A stretch of DNA of 64,000 bases. Origin: a virus. Below are positions 1 to 7,312 of this stretch, piece by piece (positions within the stretch are counted from its first letter, which is position 1; every line of letters begins with the position of its first letter). The stretch spans positions 1-64,000 of the IMG/VR virus record IMGVR_UViG_3300010885_051426; one strand, given 5' to 3'. The notes below the pieces were generated by a model. That model saw nothing but the letters and a program-made list of their open reading frames with translations, ran no database searches and was not told the origin of the DNA. The translations under genes and the position numbers were made by a program.

Positions 1-196
1 ACTGGATGAACTCGATTTCTCGGTCGTCGTGCCACACATTGACGCGCACCCTGAAATGAAACATGTGACGATGAGGATTAGCCAAAAACGATACATCATC
101 TGCTCCTCCGGTTTTTAATTTAGGATCAGTAGCCGCTGCAGGATAGCAGTGAATACCTTCCTTTTGAAACGTTACTTCAATCCATCTTGTTATCAT
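1..196 (-). CDS. Partial QueD-like (6-pyruvoyl/carboxy-tetrahydropterin synthase-fold) protein, N-terminal 65 residues
   Basis: The reading frame opens with ATG at 194-196 and runs off the left window edge, so only the N-terminus is visible. The ATG overlaps the TGA of the upstream gene (ATGA, 193-196), which indicates translational coupling. I see a VTF strand ending in a GIH motif, then a PHRHMFHFRV segment, then DREIEF. This order resembles the QueD fold, in which one histidine plus an HxH pair bind zinc ahead of a beta strand. That reading is by pattern only. The context (folE, queE and a dpdA-like gene next door) would need exactly this step, converting dihydroneopterin triphosphate to carboxytetrahydropterin. 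The same kind of protein is usually left hypothetical in cyanophage-like genomes, so the function is an inference. Confidence 0.5.
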   Translation of the reverse strand, partial: MITRWIEVTFQKEGIHCYPAAATDPKLKTGGADDVSFLANPHRHMFHFRVRVNVWHDDREIEFIQ

Positions 197-1446
197 GCAA
201 ATAATCCTCCAAGGGTAACTGGTTCAACATATTCCTGCACAGGTTCTGACGCAACATATGGACCAACATTACGTAGCCAATGATCAAAATCCTGTTTATT
301 CTTTACTGAGTATAAGGCATTAAAGGCTGTTGCGTCAATACCGCGAGACATTTTCATGATCTCAGCCTGACTATTCTGTAATTTTTCTACGTGAGCCAGG
401 AAGTTTTTAATGGCACTGGACACAAATGCACCATAGGTTTGCAGACTTGGATCAATGTTGCCGTGCTTTTCCTGATAGGTTCGGCTGCTGATATTCAGCG
501 CTTCATAGAAAGTATTTAGATCATAATTATAAAATGGGAAATTCTTTTTAATGTCTTCCCAGACAATTCTATAGTTGTCATCAAATGCTCGGGTAAAATT
601 AAGTGCCAGGTCATCTTTGTAATACCGACCCTGAGTCACGCCAGACGTATGTGTGGTAGAGTCATAACTCATTTCAACATTTTCATATAGTCCATTTTGC
701 ATGAAGATGAACTGTGGAATCATTCTGTACACACTGCCTACACCTAACAGATGCAGATGTTTACTTTCTAAGTTAATTGGTAACTCAGTAAAATAAAATG
801 CTCGTTTGAAATCTTCCAGACTGCCTTTGCCCAGAGCAGCTGCTCCCATGGCTATGCCACCAATGCGACTGAGGTGATATGGAGTAAGTTCTTCAACCAC
901 GTACTGGACCCATTTCATGTATGAGTCATAATCATTGCCCTGAGCTATGAGCATGGTACGAGCCTTAGAATTTTTTTCATCAAAGAAATCAATCTGGCGT
1001 CTGAGGTTTTTACCAGTTGCCCTGGCAGCACTTTCTAACTGAGTACGATCGAAGCGACGATTGCTTAGATCCAATCTTTCACTGCGGCCGCCAGCATCCA
1101 AAGTACGAACTGGAATGACATCAAAGCACATGGCAATGTCAGAATTTTTAGCCTGGCTGGCATATACTTCTTCTTTGAGTTCTGTGGTTATGGTACGACC
1201 CAGGGTTATCATTTGTAGTCCACCTGAGTCACCATGAATACTATGCACCAGTGGACGATAATGCTCACCCATCCATTCGCCTGGACGTTTTTCGGTATAG
1301 GCATTATACAACAGGCTGATTTTGTGATTGTGTGTGTTGTTGAGACTACCAAATGTACGAGCGAAGAAGTCTAGATTTTGTGGTTCTAGACTTTCTGCAT
1401 ACATTAATTTAAAATAACTACTACCACTGGCTACATATTCTAACAT
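193..1446 (-). CDS. dpdA: DpdA-like 7-deazaguanine transglycosylase (TGT superfamily)
   Basis: The 417-residue protein carries tRNA-guanine-transglycosylase-like signatures. HGDSGGLQM (D73) matches the substrate-binding aspartate motif TDSGGFQ. RIGGIAMG (about 194-201) matches the GGLAVGE loop. HLLGVGSVYRM (about 232-242) matches the LMGVG strand. SYDSTTH places a candidate nucleophile at D262. DpdA proteins insert 7-deazaguanine bases into phage or bacterial DNA, whereas Tgt acts on tRNA. Only one cysteine (C107) is present, so the usual C-terminal zinc site of Tgt and of many DpdA proteins is absent. The gene lies just downstream of an exonuclease, folE and queE in the same direction, and its stop overlaps the start of the next gene. 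A tRNA-modifying role is the main alternative; the phage setting and the pathway genes favour DNA. Confidence 0.75.
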   Translation of the reverse strand: MLEYVASGSSYFKLMYAESLEPQNLDFFARTFGSLNNTHNHKISLLYNAYTEKRPGEWMGEHYRPLVHSIHGDSGGLQMITLGRTITTELKEEVYASQAKNSDIAMCFDVIPVRTLDAGGRSERLDLSNRRFDRTQLESAARATGKNLRRQIDFFDEKNSKARTMLIAQGNDYDSYMKWVQYVVEELTPYHLSRIGGIAMGAAALGKGSLEDFKRAFYFTELPINLESKHLHLLGVGSVYRMIPQFIFMQNGLYENVEMSYDSTTHTSGVTQGRYYKDDLALNFTRAFDDNYRIVWEDIKKNFPFYNYDLNTFYEALNISSRTYQEKHGNIDPSLQTYGAFVSSAIKNFLAHVEKLQNSQAEIMKMSRGIDATAFNALYSVKNKQDFDHWLRNVGPYVASEPVQEYVEPVTLGGLFA

Positions 1447-1448
1447 GT

Positions 1449-1955
1449 TTAACTTTCTAGTATTTTTAATAGGTGTCGGGTCTGATGCAGAGCATCGTCC
1501 AGAGCATTATGATATACTCCCTGACGCTCATCTGCAGGAACCTGTATGATATTTTTTATGGTACGGTAACAACGGTCTTCCCAGGGACGCCAGGGTCGTT
1601 TCATACCACAGGCCACAAAGGCATTTTCCATGATGACGTTGTCAAAGCCCGCTCCATTGCCCCAGGTTGGTAGGCTACTGCGGCCAAACCAAGCTGTAAA
1701 ATCATCTAATGCCTGGGCAATACTTACATTGTCTTTTAACAGGGCCTGACGAGCTTCTTTGTTTTGTTGATTCCACCAGGCAACAGTTTCTGGATCTACA
1801 TGTAGTCCAACTGCCTTGCAGGTTCTAAGATCAACAGTACGATAAAACTTATCAATGATGCCTGTGCCGACTTCAAATTTAACTGCACCTATGCTGGCTA
1901 TGGCTGCATTTGATCGCACACTCATGGTCTCCAGATCTAACATTACCTGTATCAT
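1449..1955 (-). CDS. DEDDh 3'-5' exonuclease (RNase T / Rv2179c-like, DexA-related fold)
   Basis: The 168-residue protein has the whole DEDDh exonuclease pattern: MLDLETMS (D7, E9), a middle GFDNVIM with D105, and YHNALDDA with H149 and D153/D154. The stretch ETVAWWNQQ after the first motif is typical of the small Rv2179c-like 3'-5' exoribonuclease family found in T4-like phages. It is shorter than T4 DexA (227 aa). Activity on RNA or single-stranded DNA ends cannot be separated from sequence. The gene overlaps the end of folE by 4 bases (1952-1955) and sits 2 bases from dpdA, so it is co-transcribed with the 7-deazaguanine genes. Whether it has a role in that pathway or is only a neighbour is unknown. 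Confidence 0.85.
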   Translation of the reverse strand: MIQVMLDLETMSVRSNAAIASIGAVKFEVGTGIIDKFYRTVDLRTCKAVGLHVDPETVAWWNQQNKEARQALLKDNVSIAQALDDFTAWFGRSSLPTWGNGAGFDNVIMENAFVACGMKRPWRPWEDRCYRTIKNIIQVPADERQGVYHNALDDALHQTRHLLKILES

Positions 1956-2647
1956 CTGGGAGCAAACTCCTGCTGTAATTTAACATTCTCAAAAAATTCA
2001 TTCTTGGTGCTCTGATCTTCGATAAAGCGACCTTTTAGTACTGTGGTCTGAGTCAGACTACTATGCGCCATGATGCCTCGGTTCTCACAACAACCATGTG
2101 TGGCCTGGATATAAACTGCCACATCTTTGGCATTGGTTGCCGTCATGATCTCACGAGCAATATCATTGCATAGTTCTTCTTGCAAGGTGCCACGACGCGC
2201 ACACCATTGAGCAATTCGGGTATATTTACTTAGTCCAATGACTTTGCCATTGGGAATGATACCAATATAAGCGACACCGCTTACTGGTTGATGATGATGG
2301 CTACACATACTGCGAAGTTCGCTACGAACCACCAGCATGCCTTTATAGGCTTCGTCGCCATCATTAGGAAATGCCGTGGCCGTTGGAACAGGTTCATAAC
2401 GACCAGACATAATCTCATAGATGTACATCTTGGCCAGACGACGAGCAGTTCCTTTACTATTAGGATCATTTTCACGATCAATTACCAGACTATCCAGAAC
2501 GCCTTCGAACTTTTCAGTCAATTCGTCTACTAGTAGATCTTTGTCTTTGTCAGTAACATACTCGCTGATATTATCACCAGCCCAGTATCTTTTATTATTT
2601 CGTTTCAGATGCGAGCGAATTTCTTCGCTAACCGGAATATACTTCAT
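1952..2647 (-). CDS. folE: GTP cyclohydrolase I
   Basis: FolE converts GTP to dihydroneopterin triphosphate, the first step of 7-deazaguanine (and folate) synthesis. The 231-residue protein has the zinc ligands at C115 and H118 (MCSHHHQP) and C186 (THGCCENRG), the substrate loop KVIGLSKYTRIAQW and the TLQEELCNDIA segment that corresponds to the QERLT helix. The length matches bacterial FolE. It has its own perfect promoter (TTGACA, 17 bp, TATAAT at 2672-2700) and an AAGG ribosome binding site before the ATG. It overlaps the next gene by 4 bases. Its neighbours QueE and DpdA-like indicate that it feeds base hypermodification rather than folate. Confidence 0.95.
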   Translation of the reverse strand: MKYIPVSEEIRSHLKRNNKRYWAGDNISEYVTDKDKDLLVDELTEKFEGVLDSLVIDRENDPNSKGTARRLAKMYIYEIMSGRYEPVPTATAFPNDGDEAYKGMLVVRSELRSMCSHHHQPVSGVAYIGIIPNGKVIGLSKYTRIAQWCARRGTLQEELCNDIAREIMTATNAKDVAVYIQATHGCCENRGIMAHSSLTQTTVLKGRFIEDQSTKNEFFENVKLQQEFAPR

Positions 2648-2671
2648 ACTCGCCTTTCTATTTTATATAAC

Positions 2672-2700
2672 ATTATATAGTATAATTTATTTAGTGTCAA
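2672..2700 (-). promoter_or_regulatory. Sigma70-type promoter for folE
   Basis: Read on the minus strand: TTGACA at 2700-2695, a 17-bp spacer, TATAAT at 2677-2672. Both hexamers match the consensus exactly. The -35 box starts right after the queE stop codon (2701-2703). Confidence 0.85.
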
Positions 2701-3621
2701 TTACTTTCCAATGACATTACCGAATACATAACAATGATTACGAGTAGCTATGTTATAACCACGGCGCATACCTTCCATGCTGATATCAGCAACCGTTTTA
2801 GCTTCTTGCTGATCTTTGGTGGCACCCACAGGCATGACCCAGACTTCAGGCATCCAACGAATCAATAATTCATTGTCGGCATCATGTTCAAAAATATGTT
2901 TATTGATACGGTCTAAATGATCTCTGAGTTCCATCCAACAGGCTTCGGTTCCAGATACTACAAATTTTAATATTGCAGAACTATTGGGCTGTAGATATTC
3001 AAAAATGATGTCAGGTTTAACTGCATCAACTTCACCGCTTACAGTATGCAACTTAGGACTCATGGCCCAGTGCCAGCGACCATTGAATCCATTGATAAAT
3101 TCAGCTAATTCAGGTTTAAGCGGTTTAGTGGCATTGGTCTCCACTGTTACGGTCTGAACTGGATTGTCTCGGCGATCAAATTCGTCCATGATGGTCATCA
3201 TGGCTTCCTGATTGAGCATGGGCTCACCACCAGTAAAAGCCAACTGAGTATCCTGACCAGTAACTGGATGTCTGAACAGTCCAGTTGGGTTGGTGGGACT
3301 TTTCATTAGTTCAGTTAATTTGTCGCAGATAGTTTCAACTGTATCATCATGAACTAACTTTTTATATTTAGCACTCCAGCTATAACTGCTGTCACAGCCC
3401 TGATGCCAGACTGGAAGATCTTCCAGCCGTGTCACTGTACTAATGTCAAAATCTTTATAGGGTAGCACATGTGTTTCGGGTTGGGTTGGATGTTCTTGCC
3501 CAAAACCATTGCATTCTAGATTACAGCCAAAGAAGCGAATCCAAACTGTTGGTTTACCAGCCATTTCGGCCTCACCCTGGAAACTGTAGAATATTTCGCT
3601 GTATCGAATTTTATCTCTCAT
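2701..3621 (-). CDS. queE: 7-carboxy-7-deazaguanine synthase (radical SAM), phage-type with insertion in the cluster motif
   Basis: QueE converts carboxytetrahydropterin to 7-carboxy-7-deazaguanine using SAM and a [4Fe-4S] cluster. The N-terminus SEIFYSFQGE and FFGCNLEC are typical, as is FTGGEPML (SAM binding). Usual QueE proteins have CNLxCxxCDT. Here C33 and C37 are followed by NGFG, and the next cysteine, C76, sits in GCDSSYSW, which looks like the normal CDTxYAW. So about 38 residues separate the second and third cluster cysteines. At 306 residues the protein is longer than typical bacterial QueE (about 210-250). It has its own consensus promoter and an AAAGG ribosome binding site. Confidence 0.92.
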   Translation of the reverse strand: MRDKIRYSEIFYSFQGEAEMAGKPTVWIRFFGCNLECNGFGQEHPTQPETHVLPYKDFDISTVTRLEDLPVWHQGCDSSYSWSAKYKKLVHDDTVETICDKLTELMKSPTNPTGLFRHPVTGQDTQLAFTGGEPMLNQEAMMTIMDEFDRRDNPVQTVTVETNATKPLKPELAEFINGFNGRWHWAMSPKLHTVSGEVDAVKPDIIFEYLQPNSSAILKFVVSGTEACWMELRDHLDRINKHIFEHDADNELLIRWMPEVWVMPVGATKDQQEAKTVADISMEGMRRGYNIATRNHCYVFGNVIGK

Positions 3622-3647
3622 ATTTGCCTTTCTTCAGAATTACGTCT

Positions 3648-3676
3648 ATTATATTATTCTTCTGTGTCTGTGTCAA
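3648..3676 (-). promoter_or_regulatory. Sigma70-type promoter for queE
   Basis: Minus strand: TTGACA at 3676-3671, 17-bp spacer, TATAAT at 3653-3648, all consensus. The -35 box lies inside the 3' end of the gp55 gene. Confidence 0.85.
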
Positions 3677-4220
3677 TATCTGTATTTAATATAGTTTCGG
3701 TCTTTTTAGTAATGGTACTGACTACTTTTTCATACTCGTACTGATCCATTTGAGTTTTTAGGAATTCCAGGAACTGGTTGGTGAATTCGCCGTTGTCGTG
3801 GTCCTGTGTGACCAGATCATTGATGTCTAATTGATCAATGTAGCGAAATTTGGTTGCCATCTGCTTTTTTTCTTTCTGTATGCGTCGTACAAATGCAAAG
3901 AAAGTAATCTGCGTAAAATAGGCAAAGGGATTTTTACTTTTAGCCGGATCGAAATTATTAACAACTGCCAGACAATTTTCTATGGCGTCTGAAATCATTT
4001 CGTCCTTGTAGCTATAATTTATAAAGTTGGACTTGTAGCTCAGATGTCGAGCAATTTTAATAAAACAATCACCCAGATAATTGGTTACTGGTGGCATAGT
4101 GGTTTCATTAGCACGAGCTATCTGAACCTTTTCTCTGTGTGCCAGCAATGCTGCCAGAAACTCAGCATTGTCAATGTAGTGGTTGGTTTTAGTTTTTGAT
4201 GGTTTTATTGCTTTGGTCAT
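3654..4220 (-). CDS. 55: RNA polymerase sigma factor for late transcription (T4 gp55-like)
   Basis: The 188-residue protein is a small divergent sigma factor. It contains the region-2-like core NYSYKDEMISDAIENC followed by NPFAYFTQI and AFVRRIQKEKKQ, which recognises the TATAAATA late promoter and contacts core RNA polymerase. Matching TATAAATA boxes are found in this window before virion genes. The C-terminus ends in an acidic, polar tail and I do not see the hydrophobic sliding-clamp-binding motif that ends T4 gp55. The gene has its own consensus promoter 10-40 bases upstream of the start. Confidence 0.92.
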   Translation of the reverse strand: MTKAIKPSKTKTNHYIDNAEFLAALLAHREKVQIARANETTMPPVTNYLGDCFIKIARHLSYKSNFINYSYKDEMISDAIENCLAVVNNFDPAKSKNPFAYFTQITFFAFVRRIQKEKKQMATKFRYIDQLDINDLVTQDHDNGEFTNQFLEFLKTQMDQYEYEKVVSTITKKTETILNTDIDTDTEE

Positions 4221-4229
4221 GATAATCCA

Positions 4230-4258
4230 ATTATATGTTAATTATTAAAAAATGTCAA
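4230..4258 (-). promoter_or_regulatory. Sigma70-type promoter for gene 55
   Basis: Minus strand: TTGACA at 4258-4253, 17-bp spacer, TATAAT at 4235-4230. The -35 box overlaps the stop codon (4255-4257) of the upstream gene. The -10 box is only 9 bases from the ATG, so the leader is very short. Confidence 0.8.
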
Positions 4259-4668
4259 TGTAATTTTGATACAGCAGCTTCTTCCAGTGCGTCCCAGATT
4301 TCTTCAGCCAGTGCTGGGTCTATGCGGTGAGATTGTTCAGGCTCGTCAAGTTTACCTGCCTGTTCTTTGTGCATCATATCCAAATAGCTGTCATATCGAA
4401 TCTTTGCACCAGGCCTAAGATTACATACAGTTAATATGCTTTCGGTTGGAACCAAAATTTCATGATCACTTGTGCTGGGTATGAAAGGTGCCATGCTTAT
4501 AGTTTCTACTATTTGGCCCTGTTGATTTAAATATTTAAATGTACCAAACTCAACTGGATCCCGTATAATAATAAATTCATAATCATGCAGAGTTTCTGTG
4601 GTTAATTTATCATCTACACCACAGGCTATGACATCACCATTTTTAAAACGTATGGTTTTTAATTGCAT
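4255..4668 (-). CDS. Conserved phage protein of unknown function (137 aa)
   Basis: I do not recognise a named family. The N-terminal half (residues 1-90) has alternating beta-strand patterns such as IRFKNGDVIACGVDD and a VPTESILTV strand, reminiscent of a small barrel (Sm/Hfq-like) fold. The C-terminal 40 residues are acidic and helical. The gene lies directly between uvsW (1-base overlap at 4668) and gp55, so it is part of a recombination/transcription operon. A similar small gene is commonly present beside uvsW and gp55 in cyanophage-like T4 relatives. The function is open. Confidence 0.8.
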   Translation of the reverse strand: MQLKTIRFKNGDVIACGVDDKLTTETLHDYEFIIIRDPVEFGTFKYLNQQGQIVETISMAPFIPSTSDHEILVPTESILTVCNLRPGAKIRYDSYLDMMHKEQAGKLDEPEQSHRIDPALAEEIWDALEEAAVSKLH

Positions 4669-6176
4669 TAGTTTAATTTAACCTTAACAAGTTTATAGTC
4701 AAAGTGTTCGTCATTGTATATTTTTATGCGTTCTGCCAGATGCAACAGAGTAAAATTCTTTTTGGTTTTCCAGCTTAGATCGTCACCAATGTCAAATAAT
4801 TTACAGCGATCTTTGCTTTCAGAAGTTCGTAATCCTCGTCCTATGCTCTGCAGGTTTCTAATTCTGCTTTTACTTGGACTAGCAAATATAATATTATGCA
4901 GGTTTCGTATATTTATACCTGTACTAAATGTGCCATAGCTGGCAACTATAATGGCATCGGGTTGAGATTCAGTAATATGACGAACCTGTTCACGCTGATC
5001 TGTATCAGTTCCACCATACACAAAAAATATTTTTCTGCCATCAGCTGCCCGTTCAGATATTAGCTGATGCAGATGTTTGCCATGTTTTTCCACGTACTGA
5101 AACAACACCAGTGTATTACCTGTCTGAGCCAGGGCCAGGTTGCGTATGAAACGGTTTCGAGGCTCGTGGCCTGTAAGAAAATCCATTTCTTCCTGATAGG
5201 TAAAAGCTCGGCTGGATTTGCGTTCTGCATCAGGATATTCCAGCGTCAATACCGTTATGTCTAAATCAGCCAATTGTTCATTTTTAATTAACTGGCGCGT
5301 AGTAGTTACTTTGTGTACAGCTCCAAAGATACCTTCTAGTATGAGCTTATGTGTCTGCAGACCATCCAGTGTGCCAGTGGTGCCAATTCTATAACCACAT
5401 TCAGGCATTTTGTTCAATATACTGGTCAGACTTTTTGCCTTGAATAAGTGAGCCTCATCTCCGTAGACTACATTAAATCCTTCAAAGAAAGATTTTGGAA
5501 GTTTGTATAAACTTTGCCAGGTTGAAATAACCACAGGCCAGGTATTACTCTTTTCATGGCCACCATAGATTCTGTGTACGTTTTCGCTGGTTCGCCAACC
5601 ATTGGCGCTGGAATAATCCTGAAAGTCAGCATATAATTGTTCTACCAGACTTGTTGTTGGCACCAGAATTAACTGGCGTCGTCCCTGATCTAAATGATGT
5701 CGCATTATGCCATAGATAATTAAACTCTTACCACTTCCAGTAGGACTTAGCAACAAAGATCTTTCAGCAAATATGGCATGACGAACAGCATCAATCTGAT
5801 AGTCTCGAATCTGTATGGGTTTGCCATGACCCATGAGCTTAAGGTCTTCCAGATACTGAGCTACATCTACATAGGGCTCTGGGCTGGTTGGTATGGTATT
5901 TTCAACCGTATAATTATTCAGATCAGCAAATGCTTTAACATAGGGTATGAGCCCGGTATACAGCTCCTGTGTGAACATGCTGTATAAACGAACCTTGCCG
6001 TCCCAGAGTTTGGCTCTGTACTGAGGCATGAAACGTGCACCTGGCTGTTCAAAAGTAAAATAATCAGACAATTCTTGCATCATGCTGACATCAGCATCTA
6101 CACGACAATGTACTTGATTTTTCGGCTTGATGGTTATGTTGGCCACTAGATCATTCCGTTGGTAAATTTGGTCCAT
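4668..6176 (-). CDS. uvsW: UvsW RNA-DNA and DNA-branch helicase
   Basis: UvsW is the superfamily 2 helicase that unwinds R-loops and branched recombination intermediates and shifts T4 replication from origin-dependent to recombination-dependent. The 502-residue protein shows Walker A SPTGSGKS (about 144-151), motif II GDEAH (about 239-243), GTTGTLDG (motif III region) and SIGRGLRTSE (motif VI). The N-terminal part, PGARFMPQYRAKLWDG, is the small UvsW substrate-binding domain. The ATG at 6176 overlaps uvsY by 31 bases and has no clear ribosome binding site. A GTG at 6144-6146 that shares a base with the uvsY TAG stop is a possible alternative start, giving a protein 10 residues shorter. Confidence 0.95.
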   Translation of the reverse strand: MDQIYQRNDLVANITIKPKNQVHCRVDADVSMMQELSDYFTFEQPGARFMPQYRAKLWDGKVRLYSMFTQELYTGLIPYVKAFADLNNYTVENTIPTSPEPYVDVAQYLEDLKLMGHGKPIQIRDYQIDAVRHAIFAERSLLLSPTGSGKSLIIYGIMRHHLDQGRRQLILVPTTSLVEQLYADFQDYSSANGWRTSENVHRIYGGHEKSNTWPVVISTWQSLYKLPKSFFEGFNVVYGDEAHLFKAKSLTSILNKMPECGYRIGTTGTLDGLQTHKLILEGIFGAVHKVTTTRQLIKNEQLADLDITVLTLEYPDAERKSSRAFTYQEEMDFLTGHEPRNRFIRNLALAQTGNTLVLFQYVEKHGKHLHQLISERAADGRKIFFVYGGTDTDQREQVRHITESQPDAIIVASYGTFSTGINIRNLHNIIFASPSKSRIRNLQSIGRGLRTSESKDRCKLFDIGDDLSWKTKKNFTLLHLAERIKIYNDEHFDYKLVKVKLN

Positions 6177-6586
6177 TCAATGCTGTTTTTAATATCCCAG
6201 GTTCGACTGTGTATGCTTTTTAATATGCCTTCCAGCATGCTTAATACGGTTCGATGATATTCTAGTTTATCCTGCAGGAGAATTAAATCCGTATCAGTAG
6301 CTATGAATTCATCCATTTCATTCTTCAGGGGTTTGATACCCTGCCACTGAGGCCAGTTCATTTCGTCCAGTTCTATCTGAGTCATTTCGCCACGATAATA
6401 TCGCCATTTAAGACGACGCATGCGTAAATATTCTGATTCACTTCGACGAGTTGTTAGTTTGGTATTGACCAACAGATTGAGATATTTGGCGTGCAACTTG
6501 GGAATTTTAGCGCTTTCGGATCCCAGATTGGTTTCGTCTATGCGACTATCAGTTACCCACATTTCCTGTATTTCAGCAAGTTTCAT
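6146..6586 (-). CDS. uvsY: UvsY recombination mediator
   Basis: UvsY loads the UvsX recombinase on gp32-coated single-stranded DNA. The 146-residue protein has the family layout: an N-terminal IQEMWVTDSRID motif, a basic central region rich in arginine (TTRRSESEYLRMRRLKWRYYRGEM in outline), and a C-terminal helix used for hexamer formation. The length is close to T4 UvsY (137 aa). It is preceded by a consensus sigma70-type promoter and a GGAG ribosome binding site, and is followed by overlapping uvsW. This matches middle-gene expression. Confidence 0.92.
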   Translation of the reverse strand: MKLAEIQEMWVTDSRIDETNLGSESAKIPKLHAKYLNLLVNTKLTTRRSESEYLRMRRLKWRYYRGEMTQIELDEMNWPQWQGIKPLKNEMDEFIATDTDLILLQDKLEYHRTVLSMLEGILKSIHSRTWDIKNSIEWTKFTNGMI

Positions 6587-6612
6587 AATTACTCCACGAT
6601 TCAGATACTGCC

Positions 6613-6641
6613 ATTATATAATAAACTAACCTTTGTGTCAA
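6613..6641 (-). promoter_or_regulatory. Sigma70-type promoter for uvsY-uvsW
   Basis: Minus strand: TTGACA at 6641-6636, 17-bp spacer, TATAAT at 6618-6613. The -35 box overlaps the stop codon (6638-6640) of the upstream structural gene. Confidence 0.85.
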
Positions 6642-7213
6642 TACTGTTCTATGGTAAATAATCTATATCTGAAAGCGGCTATGCCTATGAAGTATTCCAT
6701 GCCAGCTGTGGTTAGATCAAAATCCAATCCTTCGATGCTAACTGGAAATAAATCCTGGAAGTTTAATTTAACCACAGGATTGTTGTTGCTGTTCAATATG
6801 ATCAAACTGGCATCACTAAAGTTACTTTGATATTTTTCAGCACTAAATGAACTAGCTCGGTTACCTAAATACCCCCATTGTTCACCACGACTTGGAACAC
6901 CCATGCTGACTATCCAGTCATAGAGTTCTTTGTAGTTGCTCATGTCTTCGTTGATTAAAAACCGTATGGTAAAATCACCAAAGTTAATTTTATCGCCAGG
7001 ATGTGGTATATCAACAAACGGGCTGGTCTGAATAGCAGCACCTAGTTGTAATGGTGGTAAATTAGCACTCTGACAAGTATAAGTGATATTGGGTAATTTT
7101 GCAATCTGAAATCTAAAACTATTGGGTTTTAAATAATTTGTAACTGCACTCAGTCCCAGAGATGCACCAATGCTGGTAGTAGCTGTAAATCTTGTTGTAA
7201 ATGAAGTAATCAT
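6638..7213 (-). CDS. gp19-fold tail-tube-like virion protein
   Basis: The 191-residue protein resembles the T4 gp19 tail-tube family. FRFQIAKLPNITYTCQSANLPPL is the characteristic strand-turn-strand, and GDFTIRFLINEDMSNYKELYDWI matches the second half of the fold. It is a paralogue of the tail tube protein at 13332-13940 rather than a copy. T4 relatives use such paralogues as tube terminators or initiators. It sits after gp23 in the head cluster, separated from it by a terminator. An AGGA ribosome binding site lies 6 bases before the ATG. The exact role (tube completion or a minor tube component) cannot be decided. Confidence 0.65.
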   Translation of the reverse strand: MITSFTTRFTATTSIGASLGLSAVTNYLKPNSFRFQIAKLPNITYTCQSANLPPLQLGAAIQTSPFVDIPHPGDKINFGDFTIRFLINEDMSNYKELYDWIVSMGVPSRGEQWGYLGNRASSFSAEKYQSNFSDASLIILNSNNNPVVKLNFQDLFPVSIEGLDFDLTTAGMEYFIGIAAFRYRLFTIEQY

Positions 7214-7312
7214 AAGGTCCTATTGACTTTCTATTGACACACCTATAGTATTAGCGTGTACCTGGGTTACGTGATCTATTAATACCTTTAACTATATTTA
7301 TCAAGTAAAGAA

